The notes under the pieces: generated by a model | What the model was told of the DNA's origin: nothing | The model's database searches: none | Seen by the model: only the letters and a program-made list of their open reading frames with translations | Assembly (NCBI RefSeq): GCF_000759025.1 | Contig: NZ_JPOS01000018.1 | Coordinates: 186,001 to 250,000 of the forward strand | Length of the DNA stretch: 64,000 bases | DNA from: Phaeodactylibacter xiamenensis | Lineage (GTDB): Bacteria; Bacteroidota; Bacteroidia; Chitinophagales; Saprospiraceae | Reading direction: 5' to 3' | Part shown: in pieces, positions 7,993 through 17,045 of the stretch | How positions within the stretch are numbered: position 1 is the first letter of the stretch | How the letters are laid out: each line of letters starts with the position of its first letter | Program-made: the position numbers and the translations under genes

Positions 7993-8724
7993 TTAACCCT
8001 CTATATAAGTCCATAGAAAGTAAAGAAAAAGGAGAAGGAAAGCGAGACTAAAAAATATCACCATGTCAATAGGAACGGGTTCGTCAGAAGTAACTTCCTT
8101 TATTTTGCCGCTTAAAACAACAATAATATCTCCATTCGTAGTTGGGTACTCTCCATCAGGAATGGGAGTTTGATGGTCTTCTGCAGTTACTTTTAAGCCT
8201 GGGATCGTATAGTCTCCTGGAAATTGATTGTTTTCCCAAATAATGAGCTTCGAACCTGTTTTAGTTATCAGTTCCCGATAAGACCTCCTGGCTTTATTGG
8301 CATCACTATACTTTGAATCTGAATAAGTTGACCCTTCTTCCTTTTCACTAATGCGTTGTTCTAGGTACCTTCCAATATTCAAATCTGGCAGAAGATTCAC
8401 ATTTGCCAGTGGCAGAAGCTGCTCTGTACCTTCTTTCCGAAGCAGCAGCACGGTTTTATCCAGAAACCCCTGATTATACATCCGTCTTTTTCCCTCATAA
8501 TCAATAAGCAATGACTGCATAGAGGGGAGGTACTCCCAACGACCGGTTGCTACCTCGCCTTGCTTTGTGACGAGTAGCTCATTGTTGCGACGGAATAAAT
8601 AAGTGACCTTTGCCTCATCATCATCCATGTAAGCCCAGGGAATTTCCACAAAGTTTGCTTCATCATTCAGTTGTTTGCTGTATCGCTGCAACCGGGGAAG
8701 TATAGACTGAAGGTAGGATTGCAT
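7993..8724 (-). CDS. Tail-anchored membrane hypothetical protein
   Basis: The 243-residue protein has no signal peptide but ends in a single hydrophobic helix at about residues 222-241, so it is probably a tail-anchored inner-membrane protein with a cytoplasmic body. The body has alternating strands and helices and two runs of charged residues; I do not recognise it. Its only sequence hint is its place between the replication module and the defence cluster of the element, on the strand opposite to both. A membrane-linked defence effector is conceivable but unsupported by any motif. Confidence 0.5.
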   Translation of the reverse strand: MQSYLQSILPRLQRYSKQLNDEANFVEIPWAYMDDDEAKVTYLFRRNNELLVTKQGEVATGRWEYLPSMQSLLIDYEGKRRMYNQGFLDKTVLLLRKEGTEQLLPLANVNLLPDLNIGRYLEQRISEKEEGSTYSDSKYSDANKARRSYRELITKTGSKLIIWENNQFPGDYTIPGLKVTAEDHQTPIPDGEYPTTNGDIIVVLSGKIKEVTSDEPVPIDMVIFFSLAFLLLFLYFLWTYIEG

Positions 8725-9104
8725 AGTTCTTTGCTTTGGACAGAATGCTAAAGCTATCTTCTATTTGCTTAAATTGCAAATGTGAAGCTGCATGCTCCGG
8801 TGTTACTGTCCCTTGGTTGGTCAGGCTTGAGTACAGATCAAAAACTTTATTTTGATCATGGCTATACGACTTGTGTGAAAGTGCTCATTCAGCGCTTGAA
8901 AGGGCTAAAAACCGTGTTTTGGAGGTTTGGTGCATGGCGTGGGCTGTGGACAGCTGCAAAATGCGGCTTGCACAGACGGCACCACAGTGGCTCCTGGCGG
9001 CTTAAATCAAAAACCAGCAACCTACGAAGGTGCTTTTTACTCAGCCTGTCCCGCTCTGCGGGAGATTGCCATTTAGGTGCACCGACTTCAGAAAAAATTA
9101 AAAA
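8725..9104. other. 380-bp gene-free stretch with small hairpins
   Basis: I find no convincing gene. It holds an 8-bp perfect inverted repeat at 8836-8857 (GATCAAAA with TTTTGATC, spacer 6) and a 6-bp hairpin at 9049-9063 (TCCCGC with GCGGGA). The middle (about 8925-9000) is GC-rich compared with the AT-rich gene that follows, so the stretch marks a composition break. An open frame across it lacks protein character. Confidence 0.4.
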
Positions 9105-9869
9105 ATGGAAATCAAAGTCATTCAATGGAACATTTCGTATAACTGCAAAACAGATAAAATCTCAGCTTTCCTAAATGAAAAAATAGAAGGTCATACCATA
9201 ATCTGTCTACAAGAAGTCCTCGAGTCTTTTAAAAATGATATTGTTGAACAGTTGAATCCAACTGACTACAAATTCAGTTTAGACTTGAGGAAACCTGGCA
9301 AACTTGAGGGACGAAATAGAAAACTAGGACTATTAACAATGAGTTTCGGTGGAACAATCTCTATTTCACACCTTTTGGAACGATCTCTTTTACCTGAAAG
9401 AACTCTGGCAACAACCATCGAATTTGAGAAAATCAAAATCAAAATTCTAAGCTTCCATTCTCTAACAGGAGTGGACTACAAACGTGGAAAGTCTAGTCAA
9501 TTCGCATCTATTGCAGAATACCTAATGGAAAACGAAGTTGACTTCTTTTGCTGTGATGCAAATGAACCAAGAACAGACTCTTTTGAACTGTCTGAGCTCG
9601 AATTTTGGGACAATGGTGATAAAGGGAAATTTCCAAGTCTAATATTTGGAACTGAAAAAGTCCACAAACTGACAGACAGTATTCAATCGATAAAACATGA
9701 GCTAACTGAATTGCCTGTTTCATATAAGACCGGGAAAACATTTAGACGATATGACTTCATTTACAGATCAGAAAAATGGATTGTAAAGAAACTAGAATAC
9801 TTGTACGAAGAAGCATTGGAGGCTACGAGCGACCATGCCTTAGTCTTAGGCACGTATAAAAGCACCTAA
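9105..9869 (+). CDS. Endonuclease/exonuclease/phosphatase (DNase I-like) family protein
   Basis: The 254-residue protein shows the EEP fold motifs in order: QWNIS at the N-terminus (Asn9), CLQEV (Glu37, metal ligand), CDANEP (Asp151, Asn153), RYDFIYRS, and SDHALV near the C-terminus (Asp-His catalytic pair). Members are Mg-dependent phosphodiesterases acting on DNA, RNA or phosphorylated metabolites; the substrate here cannot be told. No signal peptide is seen, so it works in the cytoplasm. The gene is visibly AT-rich compared with hsdR beside it, and 8-bp inverted copies of TTAGGTGC flank it, suggesting separate acquisition. A nuclease role in defence is inferred from its place next to a restriction operon. 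Confidence 0.75.
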   Translation: MEIKVIQWNISYNCKTDKISAFLNEKIEGHTIICLQEVLESFKNDIVEQLNPTDYKFSLDLRKPGKLEGRNRKLGLLTMSFGGTISISHLLERSLLPERTLATTIEFEKIKIKILSFHSLTGVDYKRGKSSQFASIAEYLMENEVDFFCCDANEPRTDSFELSELEFWDNGDKGKFPSLIFGTEKVHKLTDSIQSIKHELTELPVSYKTGKTFRRYDFIYRSEKWIVKKLEYLYEEALEATSDHALVLGTYKST

Positions 9870-10005
9870 CCAACTGTATGAGTTCATTTCGGTGAAGTTC
9901 CAAAGGAAACCATAACTAGGTAAGAAACTATTGACTTCAGCTAAAAAATAACCCGAGATTCCATATATTCGACCGGGAGACAAACATTGCCAAATGTCTA
10001 CATGA

Positions 10006-12990
10006 ATGACCAAAGAAGCCCAAATAGAAGCAACCCTGATCGAGAACCTCAAAGCGCTCAAATACCACTACCGGCCGGATATCACTGACCGCAGGGCGCT
10101 GGAGCAGAACTTCAAAGCCAAGTTTGAAGCGCTCAACCGTGTGCGCTTGACAGAGAATGAGTTTCTGCGGCTGCGGGAGGACATCATTGAGACGGATGTC
10201 TTTGCGGCTTCCAAAAAACTGAGGGAGCGGCAGTACTTCCAGCGGGAGGATGGTACTCCTTTGAATTATACGTTAGTCAATACCAAGGATTGGTGTAAGA
10301 ATGATTACGAGGTCGTCAATCAGCTGCGTATCAATACCGAGAGTAGCCATCACCGGTATGATGTAATCTTGCTGATCAATGGGCTGCCGGTGGTGCAGAT
10401 TGAGCTGAAAAGGCTCGATGTCTCGCACCGGAAAGCCATGCAGCAGATTGTGGACTACAAGAATGACCCGGGCAATGGCTATTCCAATACCCTGATGTGC
10501 TACATGCAGCTGTTCATTGTCAGTAATGGCTCCCGTACGATTTACTTTTCCAACAATAAAAACCAGCACTTTCAATTCAACGCAGACGAGCAGTTTTTGC
10601 CCGTCTATGAGCTGGCGGATGTCAATAATAAAAAGATCAATCAGCTGGAGGCCTTCACTGAGCAGTTCCTGAATAAGTGCAGGCTTGGGGAAATGATCAG
10701 CAAGTATATGGTCTTGGTGGAGAGCGAGCAGAAAATCCTCGTCATGCGGCCGTATCAGATTTATGCGGTGCAGCGAATTGTAGACTGCATACACCAAAAC
10801 CGGGGCAATGGCTATATCTGGCACACGACGGGAAGCGGCAAGACGCTGACTTCCTTCAAGGCTTCCACGCTGCTCAAAGACAATCCGGATATTGAGAAGT
10901 GTCTTTTTGTGGTGGACCGGAAGGACCTGGACCGGCAGACGCGCGAGGAGTTCAATAAATTTCAGGAGGGGAGCGTGGAGGAGAATACTAATACGGAGAC
11001 CCTCGTCAGGCGTTTGCTTTCTACCGACTATGCCGATAAGGTGATCGTGACGACCATCCAAAAGCTGGGGCTTGCGCTGGACGGCACCCACAAGCGCAAC
11101 TACATGGAGCGCCTGAAGCCACTGAGCGACAAACGCATGGTCTTCATCTTTGATGAGTGCCACCGCTCGCAGTTTGGTGAAAACCACGAAGCCATCAGGG
11201 AATTCTTCCCTAATGCACAATTGTTTGGCTTTACGGGCACGCCTATTTTCGATGCCAACGCTAACTACAAAGTCCGGGAGGGGGAATTTGAGCAGTACAA
11301 GACGACGAAGTACCTCTTTCAGCAGGAGCTGCATGCCTATACCATTACGCACGCCATTGACGATAAGAATGTGCTGCGCTTCCGCATAGATTACTACAAA
11401 GGGGAAGGGGACCAAAAGCCGAAGCCCGGTGAGCCTATCGCGCAGCAGGCGGTAGTCAATGCCATTCTTAAAAAGCACAACGCCGCCACCAACCAACGGA
11501 AATTCAATGCCGTACTGGCAACAGCCTCTATCAATGACGCGATTGCCTATTTCCGGCTGTTCAAAAAAGTGCAGCAAAAACGGCAGGAGGAAGACCCCAA
11601 TTTTGTCCCCCTAAATATCGCCTGTGTCTTTTCGCCTCCAGCCCAGCTTGAGCAAAGCCAAAAGAACGCAACCGACATCAAACAGCTGCAGGAAGACCTG
11701 CCACAGGAAAAGGAAGACAACAAGCAAAACCCTAAAGAGAAGAAGAAGGCACTCGAGGAGATTATTGCCGATTACAACCAGCAGTACGGCACGAACCACT
11801 CCATCAACGAGTTTGACCTCTACTACCAGGATGTGCAGCAGCGTATCAAAGACCAAAAATACAGCAACAAAGACTATCCCCACAAAAATAAAATTGACCT
11901 GACCATTGTGGTGGATATGCTGCTTACCGGCTTTGACTCCAAGTACCTGAACACCTTGTACGTGGATAAAAACCTGAAGTACCACGGGCTCATTCAAGCC
12001 TTCTCACGGACGAACCGCGTACTGAATGACACCAAGCCTTACGGCAATATTCTGGACTTCCGGCATCAGGAGGATGCGGTCAACCAGGCTATTGCCTTAT
12101 TCTCAGGTGAGTCTGGCCAGAATCCTAAGGAAATTTGGATGGTCGACCCGGCTCCGGTCGTGATTGATAAGTATCAGGAAGCTGTGGCAGCATTGGGCGA
12201 CTTCATGCGGGAGCACAATCTCGTCAATGAGCCGCAGGAGGTCTACAACCTGCGCGGTGATGCGGCCAAGATCGCTTTTGTGAAAAACTTCAAGGAAGTG
12301 CAGCGGCTCAAAACCCAGCTTGACCAATATACCGACCTGGATGAAGAGCAGCAGGAAATGATCGAAGCCATCCTGCCCGAGGACACCTTGCAGCAATTTC
12401 GCAGCTCCTACCTGGAAACGGCGAAGGCGCTCCGAGAGATACAGCAGGAAGAAGGAGAAAATGCTCCGGAAGAAATACAGCAACTGGACTTCGAGTTTGT
12501 CCTTTTTGCCTCGGCGGTGATCGACTACGACTACATCATGAACCTGATTGCCGACAGCACGCAGCAGAAGCCCACCAAGCAAAAGATGACCAAGTCGCAG
12601 GTGATCAGCCTGCTCAAGTCCAATTCCAACCTGATGGAAGAGGAGGAAGACCTGACCGACTTCATCAACAGCCTGGACTGGAGCAAGGGCTACACGGCCG
12701 AAGCGCTAAAGCAAAGCTTTGAAGATTTCAAGGAAGCAAAGTACGAGCAGGAAATTGCGGCTATCGCTCAGGCGCACAGCCTGGAGACGGCTGACCTGAA
12801 AAACTTCGTCGCCCAGGTCATGAGCCGCATGATCTTTGATGGCGAGAAGCTGACCGACCTGCTCGAACCGCTGGAGCTGGGCTGGAAAGCCCGGAGCCAA
12901 GCCGAAACGGCATTGATGAAAGACCTGGTACCCCATTTGAAAAAACTAGCCGAAGGGCGTGAAATATCTGGATTGGCTGCTTATGAGTAA
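10006..12990 (+). CDS. hsdR: Type I restriction enzyme, HsdR motor/nuclease subunit
   Basis: HsdR cuts unmodified DNA after ATP-driven translocation in complex with HsdM and HsdS. The 994-residue protein has the N-terminal PD-(D/E)xK nuclease core (YDVILLINGLPVVQIELKR, with Glu133 and Lys135), Walker A (TTGSGKT, Lys279), the DEAD-box variant DECH (Asp383-His386) with RSQFG, and helicase motif III FTGTP, then motifs V/VI around VVDMLLTGFDSK and QAFSRTNR. The length is normal. It is the first gene of an operon and its stop overlaps the hsdS start by 8 bp (ATGAGTAA), a sign of translational coupling. Confidence 0.95.
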   Translation: MTKEAQIEATLIENLKALKYHYRPDITDRRALEQNFKAKFEALNRVRLTENEFLRLREDIIETDVFAASKKLRERQYFQREDGTPLNYTLVNTKDWCKNDYEVVNQLRINTESSHHRYDVILLINGLPVVQIELKRLDVSHRKAMQQIVDYKNDPGNGYSNTLMCYMQLFIVSNGSRTIYFSNNKNQHFQFNADEQFLPVYELADVNNKKINQLEAFTEQFLNKCRLGEMISKYMVLVESEQKILVMRPYQIYAVQRIVDCIHQNRGNGYIWHTTGSGKTLTSFKASTLLKDNPDIEKCLFVVDRKDLDRQTREEFNKFQEGSVEENTNTETLVRRLLSTDYADKVIVTTIQKLGLALDGTHKRNYMERLKPLSDKRMVFIFDECHRSQFGENHEAIREFFPNAQLFGFTGTPIFDANANYKVREGEFEQYKTTKYLFQQELHAYTITHAIDDKNVLRFRIDYYKGEGDQKPKPGEPIAQQAVVNAILKKHNAATNQRKFNAVLATASINDAIAYFRLFKKVQQKRQEEDPNFVPLNIACVFSPPAQLEQSQKNATDIKQLQEDLPQEKEDNKQNPKEKKKALEEIIADYNQQYGTNHSINEFDLYYQDVQQRIKDQKYSNKDYPHKNKIDLTIVVDMLLTGFDSKYLNTLYVDKNLKYHGLIQAFSRTNRVLNDTKPYGNILDFRHQEDAVNQAIALFSGESGQNPKEIWMVDPAPVVIDKYQEAVAALGDFMREHNLVNEPQEVYNLRGDAAKIAFVKNFKEVQRLKTQLDQYTDLDEEQQEMIEAILPEDTLQQFRSSYLETAKALREIQQEEGENAPEEIQQLDFEFVLFASAVIDYDYIMNLIADSTQQKPTKQKMTKSQVISLLKSNSNLMEEEEDLTDFINSLDWSKGYTAEALKQSFEDFKEAKYEQEIAAIAQAHSLETADLKNFVAQVMSRMIFDGEKLTDLLEPLELGWKARSQAETALMKDLVPHLKKLAEGREISGLAAYE

Positions 12991-14299
12991 CAAGAAGAGT
13001 GTAGTGCCGGAATTGCGTTTTCCGGGGTTCGGAAAAGACTGGGTGTATGAGCCTTTTAGCGAAATCTACTCGTTCCTAACGACCAATTCATTTTCACGTG
13101 CAAAATTAAATTATGAAAAGGGTAATGTCAGAAACATACATTATGGCGATATTCACACGAAGTTTTCAACCTTGTTCGATGTCTCAACAGAAGATGTTCC
13201 ATACGTAAACCCCGACATATCCTTGAGAAAAATTAAAAAAGAAACCTATTGTGAGGTTGGTGATATAGTTTTTGCAGATGCGTCGGAAGATTTGGATGAT
13301 GTTGGGAAAAGTATTGAAATTATCAATTTAGGCAAAGAGAAATTACTTGCAGGTCTGCATACTCTATTGGCAAGACAAAACTCGCCTCAAAAGCTGATAA
13401 TTGGGTTTGGAGGTTACTTGTTTAAATCTCCTGGAATTAGATCCCAGATCAAACGTGAAGCTCAAGGCGCAAAGGTACTAGGGATTTCAGGCACAAGATT
13501 ATTGACGATCAATGTGTTCTATCCTGATAATGAGTTAGAACAACAAAAAATCGCCGACTGCCTCTCCTCCCTCGACGCACTCATCGCCGCCCACCGCGAC
13601 AAGCTCGATGCGCTGCGGGCGCACAAAAAAGGGCTGATGCAAAACCTCTTCCCGCAGGAGGGGGAGCGGGTGCCGCGGTATCGGTTTGAGGGGTTTGTGG
13701 GGGAGTGGGAGGAACAAGTGCTTGGAAATTTAATTGACGTAAAAGGCAGGATCGGTTACAGAGGCTACACGAGGAAGGATATTGTAAATAAAGGAGAAGG
13801 AGCAATATCAATGAGCCCTAGTAATATAGATGAAAACGGAAACTTAAACTATGAAAAGTCAACATATATCAGTTGGCATAAGTATGAGGAATCTCCCGAG
13901 ATAATGCTAAAAGATGGCTTCACGGTTCTTGTGAAAACAGGTTCTTCATTTGGTAAGGCTGCCTACATAGCTGATTTAAAGGAAAAGGCTACCATCAATC
14001 CTCAGCTAGTGGTAATGAAGCCCGAGACTATTAACCCTAGATTTCTATTTCTTATGGTGTCAAATGCATCAATACAAAAGCAAATTGGGGAAGCAGTGGT
14101 TGGTGGTGCAATCCCCACATTGTCTCAAGCTAGTCTAGCTGCATTTAAAGTTGTTGTTCCCAAACTAGAGGAACAACAAAAAATCGCTGACTGCCTCTCT
14201 TCAGTAGATGAGCTGATCGCCGCGCAGGCCGATCGGATAGAACAGCTGCAGGAGCATAAGCGGGGGCTGATGCAGGGGTTGTTTCCGAAAGTAGACTAA
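12983..14299 (+). CDS. hsdS: Type I restriction enzyme, HsdS specificity subunit
   Basis: HsdS recognises the bipartite DNA target for the methylase and nuclease. The start at 12983 (MSNKKSVVPELRFPGF) is preferred to an upstream ATG at 12959 because that is the usual HsdS N-terminus. The 438 residues form two half-subunits, each a target recognition domain followed by a conserved helix (QQKIADCLSSLDALIAA and QQKIADCLSSVDELIAA). The two conserved helices are 633 bp apart and almost identical over about 30 bp in DNA. The recognition domains are AT-rich while the conserved parts are GC-rich, showing domain shuffling between systems. Confidence 0.93.
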   Translation: MSNKKSVVPELRFPGFGKDWVYEPFSEIYSFLTTNSFSRAKLNYEKGNVRNIHYGDIHTKFSTLFDVSTEDVPYVNPDISLRKIKKETYCEVGDIVFADASEDLDDVGKSIEIINLGKEKLLAGLHTLLARQNSPQKLIIGFGGYLFKSPGIRSQIKREAQGAKVLGISGTRLLTINVFYPDNELEQQKIADCLSSLDALIAAHRDKLDALRAHKKGLMQNLFPQEGERVPRYRFEGFVGEWEEQVLGNLIDVKGRIGYRGYTRKDIVNKGEGAISMSPSNIDENGNLNYEKSTYISWHKYEESPEIMLKDGFTVLVKTGSSFGKAAYIADLKEKATINPQLVVMKPETINPRFLFLMVSNASIQKQIGEAVVGGAIPTLSQASLAAFKVVVPKLEEQQKIADCLSSVDELIAAQADRIEQLQEHKRGLMQGLFPKVD

Positions 14300-14307
14300 A
14301 TGCTTGT

Positions 14308-15387
14308 ATGAGTAAAAAGCGGAAAATTCATAACTACAAGACGCTCCAAAAGGTCGCTATCAGATTGAGGTCCGATTTAAACGACCATCATTTTGTCCTC
14401 CTATATGCTCACAATGGGACAGGAAAGACCCGGCTTTCCATGGAATTTAAGGATAGAGCCAAAAAAAGAAGGCAAGACCCGGGGGCAGATACGTTGTACT
14501 ACAATGCCTTCACTGAAGACCTCTTCCACTGGAACAATGACCTGGAGAATGATTCGGAGAGGCATCTAATCATCAATAGCGATTCGCAGTTTCTTCAGGG
14601 GTTCAAAGAGTTAGCCCTTGAAGAAAAGATTTTCTCCTTTCTGGAAAGATATGCAGGATTCGACTTTCGGATCAATTATGATGACTGGACCATCAGCTTC
14701 AATAAAGGAGAAGAAACCGGGATAAAGATTTCCCGGGGAGAGGAAAATATTTTTATCTGGTGCATTTTCCTGGCTATTGCCGAGCTGGCCATTGATGATG
14801 ACGGTACTGGTTCTTATAACTTTGTTAGGTACATCTACATTGATGACCCCATTTCATCGCTCGATGATAATAATGCCATTGCTGTAGCTAGTGATCTGGC
14901 AAAGCTTCTCAGAAGAGGGAAAGACAAAATTAAGTTTGTGATTTCTTCTCATCACTCTTTGTTCTTCAATGTCATGTACAACGAGCTCAGAAAGCTTAGT
15001 AACAAATGCTACTTCCTCAACAAAGACAATGATGGTGGCTATAATCTGCAAGCGACTGACGACACTCCATTTTTTCATCATGTTGCTTTGTTAAGTGAAC
15101 TGCAAAAGGCCTCTGACACCAATCAAATCAACACCTATCACTTCAACATACTGCGCAGTGTGCTAGAGAAGACAGCAGTATTTTTTGGCTACAGCGATTT
15201 TTCGGCCTGCCTGACTGAATTTGATGACGATTTGCTGTACTCCAGAGCACTTAACCTACTGAGTCATGGGAAATATTCTATCTATAACCCGGTTGAGATG
15301 AATGACGATAATAAAGACCTGTTCAAACGAATGCTTAAAGCGTTCACTGATCGATACGAATTCCAAATCCCTGAAATATTTGCATAA
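14308..15387 (+). CDS. PrrC-like anticodon nuclease candidate (ABC-type ATPase) inside the hsd operon
   Basis: The 359-residue protein has an ABC/AAA_13-type ATPase core: Walker A (AHNGTGKTR, Lys40), a signature-like segment (KISRGEENIF), Walker B with D-loop (YIYIDDPISSLDDNN) and an H-loop (VISSHHSLFF). The C-terminal part carries Arg283 and Glu287 (LRSVLEK) and His320 (LLSHGKYS). The R-x3-E spacing and the 33 residues from Glu to His nearly equal those known for the active triad of E. coli PrrC (Arg320, Glu324, His356), which cuts the tRNA-Lys anticodon loop when a phage disables the partner type I enzyme. PrrC also lies in a type I operon and has about 396 residues. It starts 8 bp after hsdS and ends 11 bp before hsdM. 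The assignment is inference from motifs and context; a generic AAA ATPase remains possible. Confidence 0.7.
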   Translation: MSKKRKIHNYKTLQKVAIRLRSDLNDHHFVLLYAHNGTGKTRLSMEFKDRAKKRRQDPGADTLYYNAFTEDLFHWNNDLENDSERHLIINSDSQFLQGFKELALEEKIFSFLERYAGFDFRINYDDWTISFNKGEETGIKISRGEENIFIWCIFLAIAELAIDDDGTGSYNFVRYIYIDDPISSLDDNNAIAVASDLAKLLRRGKDKIKFVISSHHSLFFNVMYNELRKLSNKCYFLNKDNDGGYNLQATDDTPFFHHVALLSELQKASDTNQINTYHFNILRSVLEKTAVFFGYSDFSACLTEFDDDLLYSRALNLLSHGKYSIYNPVEMNDDNKDLFKRMLKAFTDRYEFQIPEIFA

Positions 15388-15398
15388 GAACTGATCGA

Positions 15399-17009
15399 AT
15401 GACACAAAAGAGCCAACAACAACTCGGTAAAACCCTCTGGAAAATAGCGGACGAACTGCGGGGCGCCATGAATGCCGACGACTTCCGCGATTACATGCTG
15501 TCGTTTCTGTTTCTTCGGTATTTATCCCGCAACTACGAAGAGGCAGCCGAAAAAGAACTCGGGTCTGATTATCCACAACTGGAAGAAGGGGACAATCGTA
15601 CGCCGATGGGCATTTGGTATGCCAATAATGCAGAAGACGTGCCCATGTTCGAGAAGCAGATGCGGCGCAAGGTACACTACGTCATCGAGCCGCAACACCT
15701 ATGGAGCAATATCGCAGAGCTTGCCCGTACGCAGAGTGACGACCTCCTTATCACTTTGGAGGAGGGCTTTCGGTACATCGAGAATGAGTCATTCGAAAAC
15801 TCCTTTCAGGGGCTATTCTCAGAGATCAACCTGAACTCTGAAAAGCTGGGCAAAACCCCAAAGGATAGAAACAAGAAGCTTTGTACCATCATTCAGAAAA
15901 TCGCGGAAGGCATTGCCGAATTCTCCACAGATACCGACACCCTGGGTGATGCCTATGAATACCTGATCGGCCAATTTGCAGCGGGCTCGGGCAAAAAAGC
16001 GGGAGAGTTTTATACGCCTCAGCAAATCTCAACCATCCTTTCCAAGATCGTCATTCTCGACTGCCAGGATCCCAAGAGCGGGCCCAAACCTAAGTTGAAT
16101 AAGGTTTTTGACTTCGCCTGTGGTTCCGGCTCTTTGCTGCTCAACGTCCGGACGCAACTGCAAGACAGCGGGGGCAGCATCGGCAAAATCTACGGTCAGG
16201 AAAACAACATCACCACCTACAACCTGGCGCGGATGAACATGTTGCTCCACGGCATGAAAGATACCGAGTTTGAAATCTTCCATGGCGATACCCTGAGGAA
16301 TAACTGGGAGGAGCTGAATCAAATGAATCCTGCCAAGAAGCTAGAGTTCGACGCAATCGTAGCCAATCCGCCGTTCAGCCTGCGCTGGACACCTTCAGAA
16401 ACCACAGGTGAGGATTTTCGCTTTAAGAGCTACGGTCTTGCCCCCAAGTCTGCTGCCGACTTTGCCTTTTTGCTGCATGGTTTCCATTATTTGAGCAATG
16501 ATGGCACGATGGCGATCATCCTGCCACACGGCGTACTCTTCCGGGGCGGAGCTGAGGAACGGATCCGTACCAAGCTGCTGAAAGACGGCAATATCGACAC
16601 GGTGATCGGGCTGCCTTCCAACCTGTTTTACTCTACGGGAATCCCCGTGTGCATCCTGGTCTTGAAAAAATGCAAAAGAGAGGATGATGTACTTTTCATC
16701 AACGCCAGCGAGCATTTTGTCAAGGGCAAGCGCCAGAATACCCTGAATAAGTCGCACATCAAAAGCATTGTGGAGACTTACAAGCACCGGAAAGAGGAGG
16801 AGCGTTATTCCCGTAAGGTGTCCATGAAGGAGATCGAGGAAAATGGCTACAACTTAAACATCACCCGGTACGTGAGCACCGCAGAGCCGGAGAAGCAGAT
16901 TGATCTGGAGGAGGTAAATAAGGAGCTGGAATCCATCGAAAAGCGTATTAAGAAGCATACCGAGGAGCATAATGCGTTTTTGAGGGAGTTGGGGTTGGGG
17001 GAGATATAG
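15399..17009 (+). CDS. hsdM: Type I restriction enzyme, HsdM methyltransferase subunit
   Basis: HsdM is the N6-adenine methyltransferase of the complex and protects host DNA. The 536-residue protein has an N-terminal helical domain (TLWKIADELRGAMNADDFRD), a FYTP sequence ahead of the SAM-binding motif I (VFDFACGSGSLLL) and the catalytic motif IV NPPF (Asn323-Phe326), followed by a helical C-terminus for HsdS contact. All key motifs are present and the length is usual. The order hsdR-hsdS-ATPase-hsdM differs from the common M-S-R order. Confidence 0.95.
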   Translation: MTQKSQQQLGKTLWKIADELRGAMNADDFRDYMLSFLFLRYLSRNYEEAAEKELGSDYPQLEEGDNRTPMGIWYANNAEDVPMFEKQMRRKVHYVIEPQHLWSNIAELARTQSDDLLITLEEGFRYIENESFENSFQGLFSEINLNSEKLGKTPKDRNKKLCTIIQKIAEGIAEFSTDTDTLGDAYEYLIGQFAAGSGKKAGEFYTPQQISTILSKIVILDCQDPKSGPKPKLNKVFDFACGSGSLLLNVRTQLQDSGGSIGKIYGQENNITTYNLARMNMLLHGMKDTEFEIFHGDTLRNNWEELNQMNPAKKLEFDAIVANPPFSLRWTPSETTGEDFRFKSYGLAPKSAADFAFLLHGFHYLSNDGTMAIILPHGVLFRGGAEERIRTKLLKDGNIDTVIGLPSNLFYSTGIPVCILVLKKCKREDDVLFINASEHFVKGKRQNTLNKSHIKSIVETYKHRKEEERYSRKVSMKEIEENGYNLNITRYVSTAEPEKQIDLEEVNKELESIEKRIKKHTEEHNAFLRELGLGEI

Positions 17010-17045
17010 GATTTCAATAGGTTTCGAATATTACCAGCTGAAAAG

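Noticed and set aside
8925-9100. Possible integron attC-like site before the EEP gene
   Set aside because: Small hairpins and the TTAGGTGC/GCACCTAA pair recall cassette borders, but the paired R and L boxes of an attC site are absent and no integron integrase is seen.
8782-9174. Open frame of 130 codons before and into the EEP nuclease gene
   Set aside because: Composition changes along it, it overlaps a well-supported gene and its product shows no coherent domain.
10273-11577. Open frame of 434 codons opposite hsdR
   Set aside because: It is the antisense shadow of a complete hsdR gene with intact motifs.
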